A DNA stretch of 64,000 nucleotides from positions 208,286,341-208,350,340 of the forward strand of contig JBAIZL010000001.1 in NCBI GenBank assembly GCA_036971475.1, in the 5' to 3' direction. A model generated the notes under the pieces. That model was not told the origin of the DNA and searched no databases. It saw only the letters and a list, made by a program, of their open reading frames with translations. The translations under genes were made by a program, and so were the position numbers. This stretch comes from Prosapia bicincta (lineage: Eukaryota; Arthropoda; Insecta; Hemiptera; Cercopidae). This document shows, piece after piece, positions 1 to 11,950 of this stretch (its first letter is position 1; each line of letters starts with the position of its first letter).

Positions 1-35
1 AATGTTTTTCTCTCTAATTTTATTTTCAGATTCCT

Positions 36-430
<395 letters not shown>

Positions 431-1930
431 TGAGTTTTAATCAACTTTTCAAAAATTCCCTGCTATTACAAAAAAAATCACCCATAATTTTTGTTGTTCT
501 TTTATCATCTTTAAATTGTATAATCTCTATTCATACGGTTTTTTCTTTGCAAAAAAGTAATTTTTTAAAATTAAACCAACCACATTGCAATTTTGTTAGA
601 AGTAAGTTAGAGTGTAGAGTAATATTTTGTGTTTAAGATTTTAAGACGATCAGAGAGTGTGACTATGATTACGAACAAAGTTTAGGGGATGATTATGAAT
701 ACACTTAGAACTAAAGTGGAAACGTGAAAACCCCGGACACAGATTAGAGGGAAGATATTATGCACGTGTGCAGTATTACGTATAGGTCTTGCTGGATGTG
801 TGATGTCTGGCTAGGGGGAAAGCGGCTGCGAAGTGTGTGCAGTAGCAGCTGAAGGGGTAACGGCTATCTGTATAACGGCTAGTACAACATCCGATTAGAA
901 ACACGACGACAGCTCGAGACAGACAAGCGCTCTGCACCCCCCCCCCCCCTTCACTACGAAACCGATCCATTCAACCGAATTCACTCATGAAAGAAAGCCT
1001 TCACCAAGAATCACCTGAAGTAAACTACTTTGAACTTATAGTAGGAAGGAGTCTACTACCATACTCCCAAACATATCCCAAGCTACTTCCATGTACATAT
1101 CTCTTGAAACTAATCAATTTACGGTCTCAGTTCTGATCAACTACTTTGGTTTACTTGAAGCAAACACACATGAATACCTCTAAGTAAAATATTTACATTC
1201 TGTGAAATTCCTTTCTGAGGCAAACATTTGATTCGCTCATCTACATGTAAATCCATATAATCCCATAAATATTCATTTACTCCCAAGTTTACCTCTTGTA
1301 GGTTTACAGAATAATTCTATTTATCTTTAGATAGTTTAGATCTTATACTGTTATAAGTGTAAATGTTTTGTTTGCCTTAATAAAAATAGGTTTAAGATGT
1401 AACAAATCATTAAAACATAAAATGTTCTCAATATGTTCTAAGCCGCTACCAATAATATGTTACACCGAAATCAAAACTTCAAATTTTCAGATTTATTTCC
1501 TACATTACCTTCTAAAGTTATCAAGTGGTAATGTTTTTCTTTTAAATATATCACCTAGACATGTACTTCGCCTAAGAAGAATATTACTATCTTCGAAACA
1601 TACGATTAGATTGTGAATATAGGACTGAGATAACCACATAAAATTCCTCTATATTATTACGTCGAGTACTATATATAAACCTAGACTCTTTAAAGGGTCA
1701 CAAAGAGGGGACCACTCGTCACACCCCACTTTTTTAAGGCTAAGGGTTAAAGAAATGTACATGGGGTCCTTTGGAAGTCCTTGTAGAACAATATCTCAAA
1801 TTGTAATACAGTACTATTTCTATCGTAATGCCTTGTCGTAATTCATGTTATTATAAAACTTAAAAAAGTGAGTAAACTTTTAATAAAATATAAGGTACGT
1901 TGGTATTATTCGAACCTCACACCTATAAGA
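431..1930. other. AT-rich stretch without recognised gene
   Basis: Short ORFs (up to about 85 codons) show no recognisable domain. The block 740-970 is more GC-rich than its surroundings and ends in a poly-C run, but I cannot assign it. Confidence 0.6.
937..949. repeat. poly-C tract (13 C)
   Basis: Homopolymer of 13 C. Comparable C or G runs lie near 9133, 9315, 24347 and 57783. Such runs are prone to length errors in assembly. Confidence 0.95.
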
Positions 1931-1939
1931 AATATAGTA

Positions 1940-2040
1940 CATTATTACAATGTTTTCAACAACTATACTATTCACATAAATTAAAATATACCAATAAAGA
2001 ATCCAGTTAGGATAGTTTTGGTTGTAATTTTATACATCAT
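1940..2040 (+). repeat. 75-bp satellite monomer (+ orientation)
   Basis: Contains the marks of the 75-bp family: AAATATACC, CCAGTTAGGATAG, TTTTGGTTGTAATTTTATAC. Single diverged monomer. Confidence 0.7.
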
Positions 2041-2389
2041 CAGGTAATTATATAGACCTGCGACTACCGCTATTTTCGTCATATTCTTTTACTTTTCTTA
2101 TGTATTTTTACGTCCTAGGCACGAATCCAGCATTATTTTTTGTCGCTGGTGCCGTTTTTTATAAATATACTTTAAAAAACTGTAAAAATATAGTCTTATT
2201 GACGTTGGTTCTAAAATTTTTTGTTTGTTTTTAAATTACTCGTTTTAATGTGTAGAACACGATTACCAACTTTTTCCCCGGAAAATACGGAAAGTTATTT
2301 TTTTCACATTTTATATGTTAAGTTGTAACAGCATGTAGGCCTATAGCGTGAACCGGGCGCGCAGTAGCTACAGCACACTGCTCTAGGTC

Positions 2390-2580
2390 TAGATTTGTAA
2401 TTTTATACAACATTACTATACCTACATACCTACTATACCATACCTACATTAAAATACTTGTATACCTACGAAGTATCCAGTTAGAATAGATTTGGCATTA
2501 ATTTTATTCAACATTACTACCTACCTGTAATAAAGTATACCAACGAAATATTCAGTCAGGATAGATTTGGTTGTATTTTT
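2390..2580 (+). repeat. 75-bp satellite array (+)
   Basis: About two and a half degenerate monomers, recognised by TTTTATACAACATTACTA, TATACC.ACGAA and CAGT.AGGATAGATTTGG. Confidence 0.75.
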
Positions 2581-2599
2581 GGTAAATATTTAGACTTAT

Positions 2600-2925
2600 T
2601 GCCGATGCAGAAAATTACAAACAAATTTATCCTAACTGGATACTTCATAGGTATATTTTAGTATAGGTAGAGAGTAATGTTGTATAAAATTATAACCAAA
2701 TCTATCCTGACTTGATACTTCATAGGTATATTTTATTGTATGTATATAGTAATGTTGTATAAAACTAAAACCAAATCTATCCTGACTGAATACTTCGTAG
2801 GTATATTTCAATATAGGTAGATAGTAAAATTGAATAAAATAACCAAACTAACTATCCTGACTGGATACTTCGATATATTTTAATGTAGGTATATAGTAAT
2901 GTTGTATAAAATTAAAACATAATCT
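2600..2925 (-). repeat. 75-bp satellite array (-)
   Basis: Four monomers in reverse orientation. CCAAATCTATCCTGACT recurs at about 75-bp spacing (positions near 2696, 2771 and 2843), followed by ATACTTCATAGGTATATTTTA and GTAATGTTGTATAAAA. Confidence 0.85.
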
Positions 2926-3090
2926 AGACGTTTAATAATAAAATAATAATTACGATACGACGTAGACAACAAAAAAATAATGTTGCATTCTTGTCTAGGA
3001 CGTAAAAATTCATAGGAAAAGTAAAAGAAAATGACGAAAATAGCGGTAGTCGCACGTCTACATAATTACCCATCATTACTACACACCTAT

Positions 3091-4079
3091 TAGGGATGGT
3101 GGATATTTTTGTCACGCTGACTTTGTCATCGATATTCGTCTTTCGCTGGTGGTACCAGTGATAAAATATTAAAACTGCCAGTTCCAGTCACAATGGATCG
3201 ATCGGAGGCAACACCTCGTCGTCATTGGCTGGAAGGTTACTGATATTTTACCGCGGCTGTCATTGGTTTATTTGTCGCTGTCACTGGAGATGCTCTACCC
3301 ACTCGGCTGAAGGGAGAGGGGGTTTCTATGTTGTGATATAGAAAAATGTGTGCGTCACTGAATGTATAGTTACTGATATTTTACCGAGGCTGTCATTCAT
3401 TGATTTGTCTCTGTAACTGGTTCCACTCATTTACGGAGTGTGAGTGAGCGATTTGTGTCAGATTTTAAGACAGTGACAGTGTTGTGTGCCGTAGATGCTT
3501 TAGAGTTAGTTCCTTATTCAACATGAGTTAGAAAGGGTATCATATTTAAAACAAATTTCATAACATGTAGGAGTCTTTAAACAAACAGGGGTAAGACTGC
3601 GCATATCAACTCATGCGCAGTCTTGCCCCAAACAATCTTACCCCTCTTGCATTATTTGTAAAACCAAAGTAGTTTCAGATTCTTAGACTGAGCTATATGA
3701 TACTTCCTAGTTACGATATCCCTTTAATTACAATGTACTTTTAGATGGACTATAACTTTCTTAAAATAGCACAACACTTATAAGTATGCATAACAAAATT
3801 GTTTTGAGAATACTAACCGTAATCAACGTTTAATTTGTAGTTCCATGTAAGACTATATAATGTATTACTCCAGTTTATATATTGCAGTAACTTCCTAATA
3901 GTAATGTCACCTGCACTGTCTTTCGTAACGAGTGTGGTATGCCCCCTGTTATCGGCACATATAGAGCTGTCTTAGTATCTACTGTCACCGGTACTAAAGT
4001 CACCGGTCCAAGCCTGCCGTTGTCACTAAAATCCCCTATCCATTAAAGTCACCGACATCATTAAAGACATCCCTAACAC
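3091..4079. other. Core between satellite arrays; short internal duplications
   Basis: TTACTGATATTTTACCG followed by GGCTGTCATT occurs twice (3238 and 3371). At 3900-4080 the trinucleotides around GTCACCGG recur several times. TTAGGGATG and GACTTT near 3090-3120 reappear inverted at 4025-4080, so the satellite arrays at 2600-2925 and 4080-4520 flank this core in opposite orientation. No ORF of interest. Confidence 0.6.
3588..3629 (+). other. Strong stem-loop
   Basis: GGGGTAAGACTGCGCAT and ATGCGCAGTCTTGCCCC form a 17-bp stem (one T.G pair) around an 8-nt loop. A further CTTACCCCTCTT follows at 3638 and could pair with the left arm instead. It sits in the middle of the satellite-flanked core. 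Its function is unknown. Confidence 0.85.
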
Positions 4080-4520
4080 GTATATTAAAATATACCTATG
4101 CTATCTAATTGGAATAGTTTTTTTAATAATTGTATGCAATAATACTAATCACCTATAATTATTATACCTATGAAGTGAAGAGGTGAAATAGTTTTGGTTG
4201 TAATTTTATACAACTTTACTATACACCTATATTAAAATATACCTATGAAGTATGTAGTTAGAATAGTTTTGTTTGTAATTTTATACAACTTTACTATACA
4301 CCTATATTAAAATATACCAATGAAGTATTCACTTAGAATAGTTTTGGTTGTAATTTTATACAACATTACTATACACCTATATTAAAATATACCTAAGAAG
4401 TATCGAGTTAGGATAGTTTTGGTTGTAGTTTTATACAACATTACTTATATACCTATAATAAAATATACCCATGAAGTATCGAGTTAGGATACATTTTGTT
4501 TTAATTTCATACAATACTAG
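4080..4520 (+). repeat. 75-bp satellite array (+), best-preserved
   Basis: At least five monomers. GTTTTGGTTG starts at 4191, 4266 (variant), 4341 and 4416, giving an exact 75-bp period. The monomer reads roughly as TTTTATACAACATTACTATA, then CACCTATATTAAAATATACC, then TATGAAGTATCGAGTTAGGA. Confidence 0.92.
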
Positions 4521-4684
4521 CACAGTACCCGTCTTTCCTATGGGGTTAACGAATATTTGTATTGATTTAATTCGTATTTGTATTCGCGTTGTGTTTAATT
4601 TACTGAAATTAAATCCCAATAAAGATACAAAATCTATAATTAAAGAATAAAAATATGGTACAACTCACAAATATACAATTTTTT

Positions 4685-4733
4685 ATTTCAAACGCGTTTC
4701 AACGACTAATTTGTCTTCATCCTCAGTGAAAAT
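4685..4733 (-). ncRNA. Hammerhead-ribozyme-like core, left arm
   Basis: Read on the minus strand: TTTCA (stem I), CTGAGGA core, one extra T, a stem II of 5-6 bp with one mismatch around the loop AAATTA, GAA, the self-complementary ACGCGT (stem III), T at the cleavage position, then TGAAA closing stem I. The order matches a type I hammerhead. PLE hammerheads are established; activity here is inferred. Confidence 0.6.
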
Positions 4734-4753
4734 ACACAAATGAAATTAACTAT

Positions 4754-4816
<63 letters not shown>

Positions 4817-4901
4817 CATGACCTATAAAGTTTTAGCAAAAGTAAAAACAAAAGTGTTTTTGAATTTTGTTTTTACTTTTGGTAAAACTTTATAGGTTAT
4901 G

Positions 4902-4956
<55 letters not shown>

Positions 4957-4975
4957 AGTTAATTTCATTTGTGTA

Positions 4976-5023
4976 TTTTCACTGAGGATGACGACAAATT
5001 AGTCGTTGAAACGCATTTGAAAA
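4976..5023 (+). ncRNA. Hammerhead-ribozyme-like core, right arm
   Basis: Stem I TTTTCA/TGAAAA (6 bp), core CTGAGGA at 4982-4988, extra T, stem II ACGAC/GTCGT plus a wobble pair, GAA at 5008-5010, then ACGCAT. The last differs by one base from the ACGCGT of the other copies, which weakens stem III. Cleavage would fall after T5017. Confidence 0.6.
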
Positions 5024-5117
5024 AAAAAATGTATATTTGTGAGTTGTACCATATTTTTATTCTTTAATTATAACTTTCACTCACAAGCCAGCTCGAATAT
5101 TATGTATACGAAATCTA

Positions 5118-6473
5118 GTTTATAAATTTAATGTTAAGGGAGTTTCCAAAGTCATTGGTGCGGAGCCCTGACGGAATTATTAAATAAAAATAGGCCTATG
5201 TGCAAACCCGAGACCCTAAGATTGGCCATGTAAAATTTCAGTAATTTATTTCCAGTTCCTACGTGTTCGATAAAGTAAACAGTGTGCCGGGCTACGCAGA
5301 AAGTCATCAGGGATACGAAAAAAATATGATAGCTCTCGTTCAGGGAATTTATTTAAAGTTGGGTAAAATATTCATTGCTGTTTAGGCCTAATAAGAAATA
5401 CTACTTCCACGTATCAACGGCTAACCATGCTAAGCATACATTTATTTAAATATAGGCCTATCAATAGGTTATGCAGTTACGATAGATTTAGTTGAAATTT
5501 TATACAATACTATATACCTATATTAAAATATACCTATAAAGTGTCATGTATATCCAGTCAGGATATTTGGTTGTAATTTTATAAAACATTACTCTTGTCT
5601 ACGTTTTTTATAAAACGTCTACTTCCATGGAGTAATACTTCATCACGTGATCTCTATTCTAGCCTTAAACGGGTTCATTTGGTTAAACGTATACAATTAC
5701 AACCGAATCTATCCTGACTGGATATTTAATAGTTATATAAAGTTAACCTCCCCTGGCAATAGGAAAAAAAATTGTCAATATAGTTTAGGACATGTTTTTG
5801 ATTAATTTTAAATGTATTGTATTGGGGATAGGCATGTGCAATTTTACCAGCACTATTAACACAACTTTTGGGGGGGAATTTCATTTTCCCAAAACTGTAA
5901 ACTTTTAGGGCTTGAGCAAGAGCATGTTATCTCTGATGACTTTCTTCGTCCCGGTATAATTTTTTTCGCTAAAATACAACACGGTGGAACGAGAAATAAA
6001 CACCAAATACCAAATTTTAACTCAATGGGTCAAGTAGTTTGTACTTGATTAAGTTATACACACACAGACAGACACAATTAGATGTGTGTATAATAGTATA
6101 GATTAGTTCCCAATTAATATATCAAACTATAAACTTACTGATTATGGTCTTGAAAATCAAGGGAAGGAAAAACTTCTGCTTGTAACATAACATTTGTAAA
6201 ATATAACTTAACTAACCTAGAAAGATAAATAACAAAGAAATACGATCAGCTTTTTAAGTGTGTTTAAGGTGATTATTAGCTTATCAAGCCAAATTAAGTA
6301 TTAAATGTAGTGTAGGAGGTTGATTGTGAAGGGGGTTATGAATGAGGCGGTTCCCTGACGGAATTTCTACGTATAAAAAGGCTTATGTGTTAACCAGGGA
6401 CCCTAAGAATGTCTATGTAAAATTTAAGTCAATTGGGTAAAGTCATTTTTACGTGATTGAGTAACACACACAC

Positions 6474-6544
<71 letters not shown>

Positions 6545-7080
6545 GACAAACACCATTAGATTTTTATATCCTTCTATAGGTTACTATATAGCTATATTAA
6601 TACATACGTATAAAGTATCCAGTTAGGATGAATTTGTTTGTAATAAATAATGTAAATATTTAATGTTTGTCTAATTTAAGTATGCTTTCATTCTGTAATG
6701 TCCTACATTATATATGGTTGTGAGTGCGGAATATTAATCAAGCACTAAATATTTTCTATTTGGGAAACACCGATTGAGCTTGTGTTATAAAACTCAAAGT
6801 GGCATGTGTCCTTGAAAGCGTAACTATACCAATACATAACAAGACAAAGGCTGACAACTCATGTTGGGAAGAATGTGACAGCTCTAAGTAGCTTTAGCAG
6901 ATACTGATGTGTGTTGAGATTGCTGTCAAAAATATTAACAATAAGACTGCCAGTATAATAGTTTGAAAATATCTAAATTTTGTTTCATAAAACTTTGAGT
7001 TTTCTACTTCCAATTTTCTTTAAATCTAATAAAGTTTTGTTATTATAATCGTACTTAGTCTTCGAGAAATGAGAATGAAA
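5118..7080. other. AT-rich stretch, scattered satellite fragments
   Basis: Diverged single 75-bp monomers occur near 5460-5600 (+), 5700-5740 (-) and 6590-6640 (+). No gene is recognised. A mixed (CA)n(TA)n(CA)n tract lies at 6465-6544. Confidence 0.6.
6465..6544. repeat. (CA)n(TA)n(CA)n compound microsatellite
   Basis: CA repeats, then about 20 bp of TA, then CA again. Confidence 0.95.
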
Positions 7081-7087
7081 TATCCTA

Positions 7088-7135
7088 TAGCGCGCGCGCG
7101 TGTGTGTGTGTGTTGTATGCGTGTGTGTGTGTGTG
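7088..7135. repeat. (CG)n(GT)n microsatellite
   Basis: Entry CCTATAGCGCGCGCGCGTGT matches the one at position 33. It is followed by TTTAAACGGTCTAAATC, a possible very diverged relic of the GT-linked repeat's head hairpin. Confidence 0.93.
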
Positions 7136-7640
7136 TTTAAACGGTCTAAATCAACTTTTTAATTAAGAAATTAATAATTTCCTATTGTTTAAATAACAAT
7201 TTTAATATTTAAATAATAAGGTTTTAATTTATGGTATAATAAACATCGTAAAGAGTCAAGAAGTCAGTAAAATTTTGAATAAGTATTATTAAGACAAATT
7301 AAAAATTATAATATCATGAAACTGTAACAAATAACTAAATTTGACAAACGAGAGTGAAGTGAAAAATTTCTAAGTGCCGAAAAATGCTAACTTGAGAACT
7401 AGGCAACGTAAAACTATCATCGACATTTTGAAATGACCAGAAAAATCCATAACAAACAATAGTGAAAACAGAATTTAAAAAACTCAAATAACAAAAACGT
7501 TACAGCCATTTTCAAATAGTAGACATTTTTCAGTGTTCTAAAACAGATAACAGAATTATGCAGGTTAAAACTAACACGTTGTCCAACCCGCCCGTACAAG
7601 AAACAAGCACAGAGATAGCGACGAGCTGAGAGCAGAGAGG
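7136..7640. other. AT-rich stretch without recognised gene
   Basis: No domain-bearing ORF. GC content rises from about 7560 toward the candidate promoter. Confidence 0.5.
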
Positions 7641-7646
7641 AAGGGT

Positions 7647-7654
7647 TATATAGC
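7647..7654 (+). promoter_or_regulatory. Possible TATA box
   Basis: TTATATAG lies in a locally GC-richer stretch, about 160 bp upstream of the ATG at 7810. The spacing suits a transcription start near 7680 and a 5' UTR of about 130 nt. A TATA match in AT-rich DNA is weak evidence alone. Confidence 0.25.
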
Positions 7655-7809
7655 CGCAATAAATACAGGAACTGAATGACCTGTAAGGCAGTCTGTAAAG
7701 ATTTTTAATAAGAGATGTTAATGGTCGTAATGTCGGTCAGCGTCTAGGACAAACATCATCAGGTCAGATGGGACCAAAATAGCCACGTTTCCGCCGTCTA
7801 CTTCCATCC

Positions 7810-7950
7810 ATGGACGAGGGCTCCAGACTCAGCCTTCAGGACGTGGAAATGGAGAAAGACTTTCATCGACTGACCAGGGATGGCAACTTCCGATGTCCAG
7901 GGACCAGAGAATCCAGACGAGAGGACTCTAGGACGGCAGGGAAATCCTTG
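7810..7950 (+). CDS. Candidate first coding exon (47 codons), unknown product
   Basis: The ATG at 7810 opens 47 codons, MDEGSRLSLQDVEMEKDFHR through RREDSRTAGKSL, rich in charged residues. They run exactly in phase to CTTG|GTAAGT at 7951, a near-consensus splice donor. The segment (about 7750-7950) is clearly GC-richer than the AT-rich DNA on either side, and the downstream sequence turns intron-like. A downstream partner could be the open segment at 10553-10758, where a pyrimidine-rich tract and AG precede an in-phase open frame. I recognise no domain. It could equally be unrelated unique or repeat sequence. Confidence 0.3.
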
Positions 7951-10534
7951 GTAAGTCATTTTCTCTATTATATACAAACTAACGTCAAATTTTGTCAGTT
8001 AAATTTATTAAATTCAAATTACCAATTAAACTTAAACAATAACTTCATTCTATGCTGAATAGTTAAATAAATCTTAAAAGTAATATAATTAATTAGTATA
8101 ACAAAAATGTTTAAATAATGAATAATAAATATTAAATTTACCAAGTGGTTTTGGCCATAAGCCAATCATTTTCAAGAAGACCAGATTTATTGAATTTATC
8201 ATATAAATTTTAAAATAATTTATAATAAAACGTGAATTTACCAATTCAATCTTGAGATGAGAAGATAAAATATTTGATTATGTTAAATTTGGAAATAATT
8301 ATGTTTGAAAATGTGTAAATGTAATTAATGAATCATATATGAAATGTAGGATTTAAATATGTGAAAATAACGAACTTTTAATTAATTATTTGTAAAGATA
8401 AAGAGACAATTAAATGTATTTTATTTGAAAAGATAATTATTTTAGTTTAAAATCAGTATTTAAATGCATTATAAAAACTTACAGTATTTGAATTTATCCT
8501 GTGTTGAACAGCCAATAAAAACATTTAGTTTTTTCCAACTGATAAATAATGATTATAAAATCGAAGTACAGTTTTAATTAAATTTCATTAATTAATAAAT
8601 ATATAAAATTCAGAATCTAATGTTTTTTCAAACGAGTTCTCTCCCGAGAACAATTTTATTGAGCTATTCCAAAAATTAGGTGTTTTTTTGTATTGAAGCC
8701 CAGAGACAATGTCAACTGGCAGATCATGTTTAAAGAACACAGCAGCCTTTTAAAATAGGTATCTTCAACATGATCATATTTTGCACGTCCCTTTGCTGTG
8801 CCTGCAGATCTCATGAAGTGGTAAGATTCTTTGAAAATTTTGTGTGTTCATGAGCTGGTTGTTTCTTTCCAGCTGACTATTTTACTGACATGTGTGACTA
8901 TATACAGAGCCAACAAACCTGCCAACCAACTTAGGGGAGGTCATACAAACGTTAAGGTAGAAGTCAGCGGGAATAGGCTTGCATTTATTCGTGGTACCTT
9001 ATGCGGGAACACAAGACAAAATTTAGGGATCTTAACACGGTACACAAAACGGTGTGAGCAGCAGATATATAAATATATAATAAATGAATAATTTTTGCAA
9101 CAACCAAACAGCGAAACCGAAGCGGAGCGCACGGGGGGGGGGGGAGGTTGCAGTGTGTGTTGAAACGGGCCTTTTTTCGCTCATCATCAGTACACGAATA
9201 TCTTTATTTTTACCCCTTTTAAATCTTTACTCCTTACTTACTATTCATTTATATTCCTCATTACTTCAATTACTCCTTTTTCCTATTTCCCCTATTAACC
9301 TTCAACCTTCAATTCCCCCCCCCCCCTTTATTACTTCCTTATATTTCGCCTATTATTATTCAACCTTCATTTTTCAATAATAATTTTCCTATTATTTTTC
9401 GAGACTCTTACTTACCTGGTAAGAATTAGGACCTACTTTTCCTAATACCTAGTTTTCTCTAATACTTACCAGTCGCCCTGAAATGGTAGAATGACCTAGG
9501 AGGAATTTCGGTCAGTCAACAGAAGCCTGTAACATCCCTGCCTAGACCTCCTAGGAATGAATTCCTAAATTTCGTATGAAAACCAATTAGTGGAGTATTT
9601 CCCTATACTAGCATAATACTAGCATAGTAGGGTGTCTTCTGTTTGAGGTGTTTTTTACTTGGAAAACTTTTATTAGGAAACTGTGAAACTGCTTGTCATT
9701 TAGCTGAACATCACTAATGACTGCTAATTGGAAACTCAATTTTTTTGTTTATAAGGTGGTAAAGCATGCACACTTTTACAGGCATTAACTATTTATTAAA
9801 TTAGCTTCTTCACCCCTAACATAACATCATCAACACAATAATATTTTTCCTTAAATAACTTTAGAAAATTTTAAATATTTTATTCGTTGTAATTATTTAT
9901 AATATTAATATCGTTCGCATAAAAAAATGTTCCACTTGTATAAAAATAAAATTGTTTGCCACTCTTTTGCTTGATTATATTTATAAACAAATTAAATTAA
10001 CGTTCTTCCTAGTTTTACCTTAATATTTTCCCAGAAGAAAAAGATTTTATATATTATGATAATAAACTAGAAATTATTTTATATGTATAACTTAGCTTTT
10101 AATTTACCTGAAATTCTCCTCATTAAATATTTAACTACTCTTATTCTTTACTTCTTATTTATTCCCCATTAACATCTTATTTTCTCTACAATCCTATCCC
10201 ATATTTCTGTAATTTATAATCATTTTATTATATCAACTAATTCTATTTTCCTATGCACATATTTATTAAAAAGTTATCAATTTTTCAAAATGTTAATATT
10301 CTATATTATTTTATATTGTAATTTACAAGAATCTACGTGACATATTTTTCTTTGCATAACCTTTATAATTTCAAATATAATTAATTTATTTAATTTTATA
10401 TTTAAGTAATTTTCATAGAATTTTCTAGTAAGGTTTAAATGAATTTTAATAAAGTTTAAATGAATTTTAGTAAGGCTAAATCTGTATCTGAAACTGTTTT
10501 TTTTTAATTTAACAATTTTTTTCGAATCTATATT
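7951..10534. other. AT-rich stretch, possibly intronic
   Basis: Very AT-rich, with a poly-G run near 9132-9143 and a poly-C run near 9315-9327. A CCTAGGAGG / CCTCCTAGG inverted pair lies near 9495-9555. ORFs at 8831-9380 show no domain. If 7810-7950 is an exon, this is the likely intron. Confidence 0.45.
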
Positions 10535-10758
10535 TTAAGAAGCAAAGTTAAGCATGACTGGATTGGACTTGCCTTTGAAGTAAAACGTCATCTTCAGCCT
10601 CTGGTTTCTGCCAGCATGTGGATGCTGATCCCGTCTGGAATGGTTCGGGAAGGTTCCTTCTTCTCTCCGGTTTCCTGGCGGCGAGTCCCTCTTCTCCAGT
10701 GCGTTGGCTGCATACTTCAACCTCTGCTTCTTCCCGGATTTCATAGTTACGTGTGAAA
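10535..10758. CDS. GC-rich open segment, exon candidate on either strand
   Basis: A sharply bounded GC-rich block in AT-rich DNA is open on both strands. On the minus strand ATG at 10744 gives 69 codons (MKSGKKQRLKYAANALEKRD...), basic, ending at 10535. On the plus strand a pyrimidine-rich tract and TTAAG end at 10552, followed by an open frame HDWIGLAFEVKRHLQPLVSA... of about 65 codons to TGA. That frame is in phase with the donor at 7951. No domain is recognised in either. A two-exon plus-strand gene of about 112 codons or a minus-strand first exon are both possible, as is a transposon fragment. Confidence 0.22.
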
Positions 10759-11257
10759 TATATATATTATTAATTACTGGTTATCTTCTAATTTTGATAG
10801 CTTTATAAAGTTCCGGCCGTATTCACTCTGCTGCGATTATATTACATTGAGAATTTTCGTACTAACGGTTTTTGTCCGTGGCAGGGCTAAGGATTACTCT
10901 TTAGCCCGCCAGAATGATGTCAAAGAAATTTTAATACGACACCTAATTCGACTGTCTTGAATCAACTGCTCTAGTCACTAATCCAACTTCTCTCATCGCT
11001 AATTCATTTCAGACTGCTTTAATCGAACTACATCCAGAACGTTCTTTTCCCACTCCTTACTTTATCTTTCTAGACTTTGCTCTTTTACGGTTAGTTTATA
11101 AAATCTTTGAGAATGATTTGGCTTTACCGTACAGTTTATCTTACAATTATTATTTCATTAATTTTGTTACATTTCTATTTTTATATATTTTTAAATAAAT
11201 TTTTGTTTTTAATAATATTACTAAATTTTGGTTTTTAAGCTCTTCAAACGTCATTTG
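10759..11257. other. No recognised gene
   Basis: Moderately AT-rich, nothing assignable. Confidence 0.5.

Positions 11258-11950
<693 letters not shown>

Larger units (their letters stand above)
2035..3090. repeat. Inverted repeat pair (2035-2125 / 2985-3085)
   Basis: The left arm, around GACTACCGCTATTTTCGTCA and CGTCCTAGGC, returns reverse-complemented on the right as TGACGAAAATAGCGGTAGTC preceded by TAGGACGTAAAAA. The arms are about 90 bp with few mismatches. Between them, plus-oriented satellite (2390-2580) faces minus-oriented satellite (2600-2925), so the whole segment can fold back on itself. This resembles foldback-type elements, but no transposase is visible. Confidence 0.75.
4637..5105. 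mobile_element. Palindromic Penelope-like (PLE) derivative, non-coding
   Basis: Two inverted arms (about 4637-4855 and 4857-5072) are near-perfect reverse complements, including an (AT)n tract in each (about 4756-4813 and 4905-4952). A unique tail (about 5073-5105) follows. The arms plus tail match the two ends of the coding PLE at 48204-50104. Flanks ATACAAAATCTA (4625-4636) and ATACGAAATCTA (5106-5117) are a likely 12-bp target-site duplication with one mismatch. Each arm carries a hammerhead-like core. There is no RT or endonuclease sequence, so the element must have moved in trans if it moved in this form. Confidence 0.85.

Noticed and set aside
9484..9560. CCTAGGAGG/CCTCCTAGG inverted pair
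   Set aside because: A 9-bp stem with a loop of more than 40 nt is expected occasionally. No other element signs are present.
10560..10600. CTGAAGATGACG on the minus strand in the GC-rich block, like a PLE core
   Set aside because: No stem II followed by GAA, and no inverted arm. A chance match to the CTGAAGA word.
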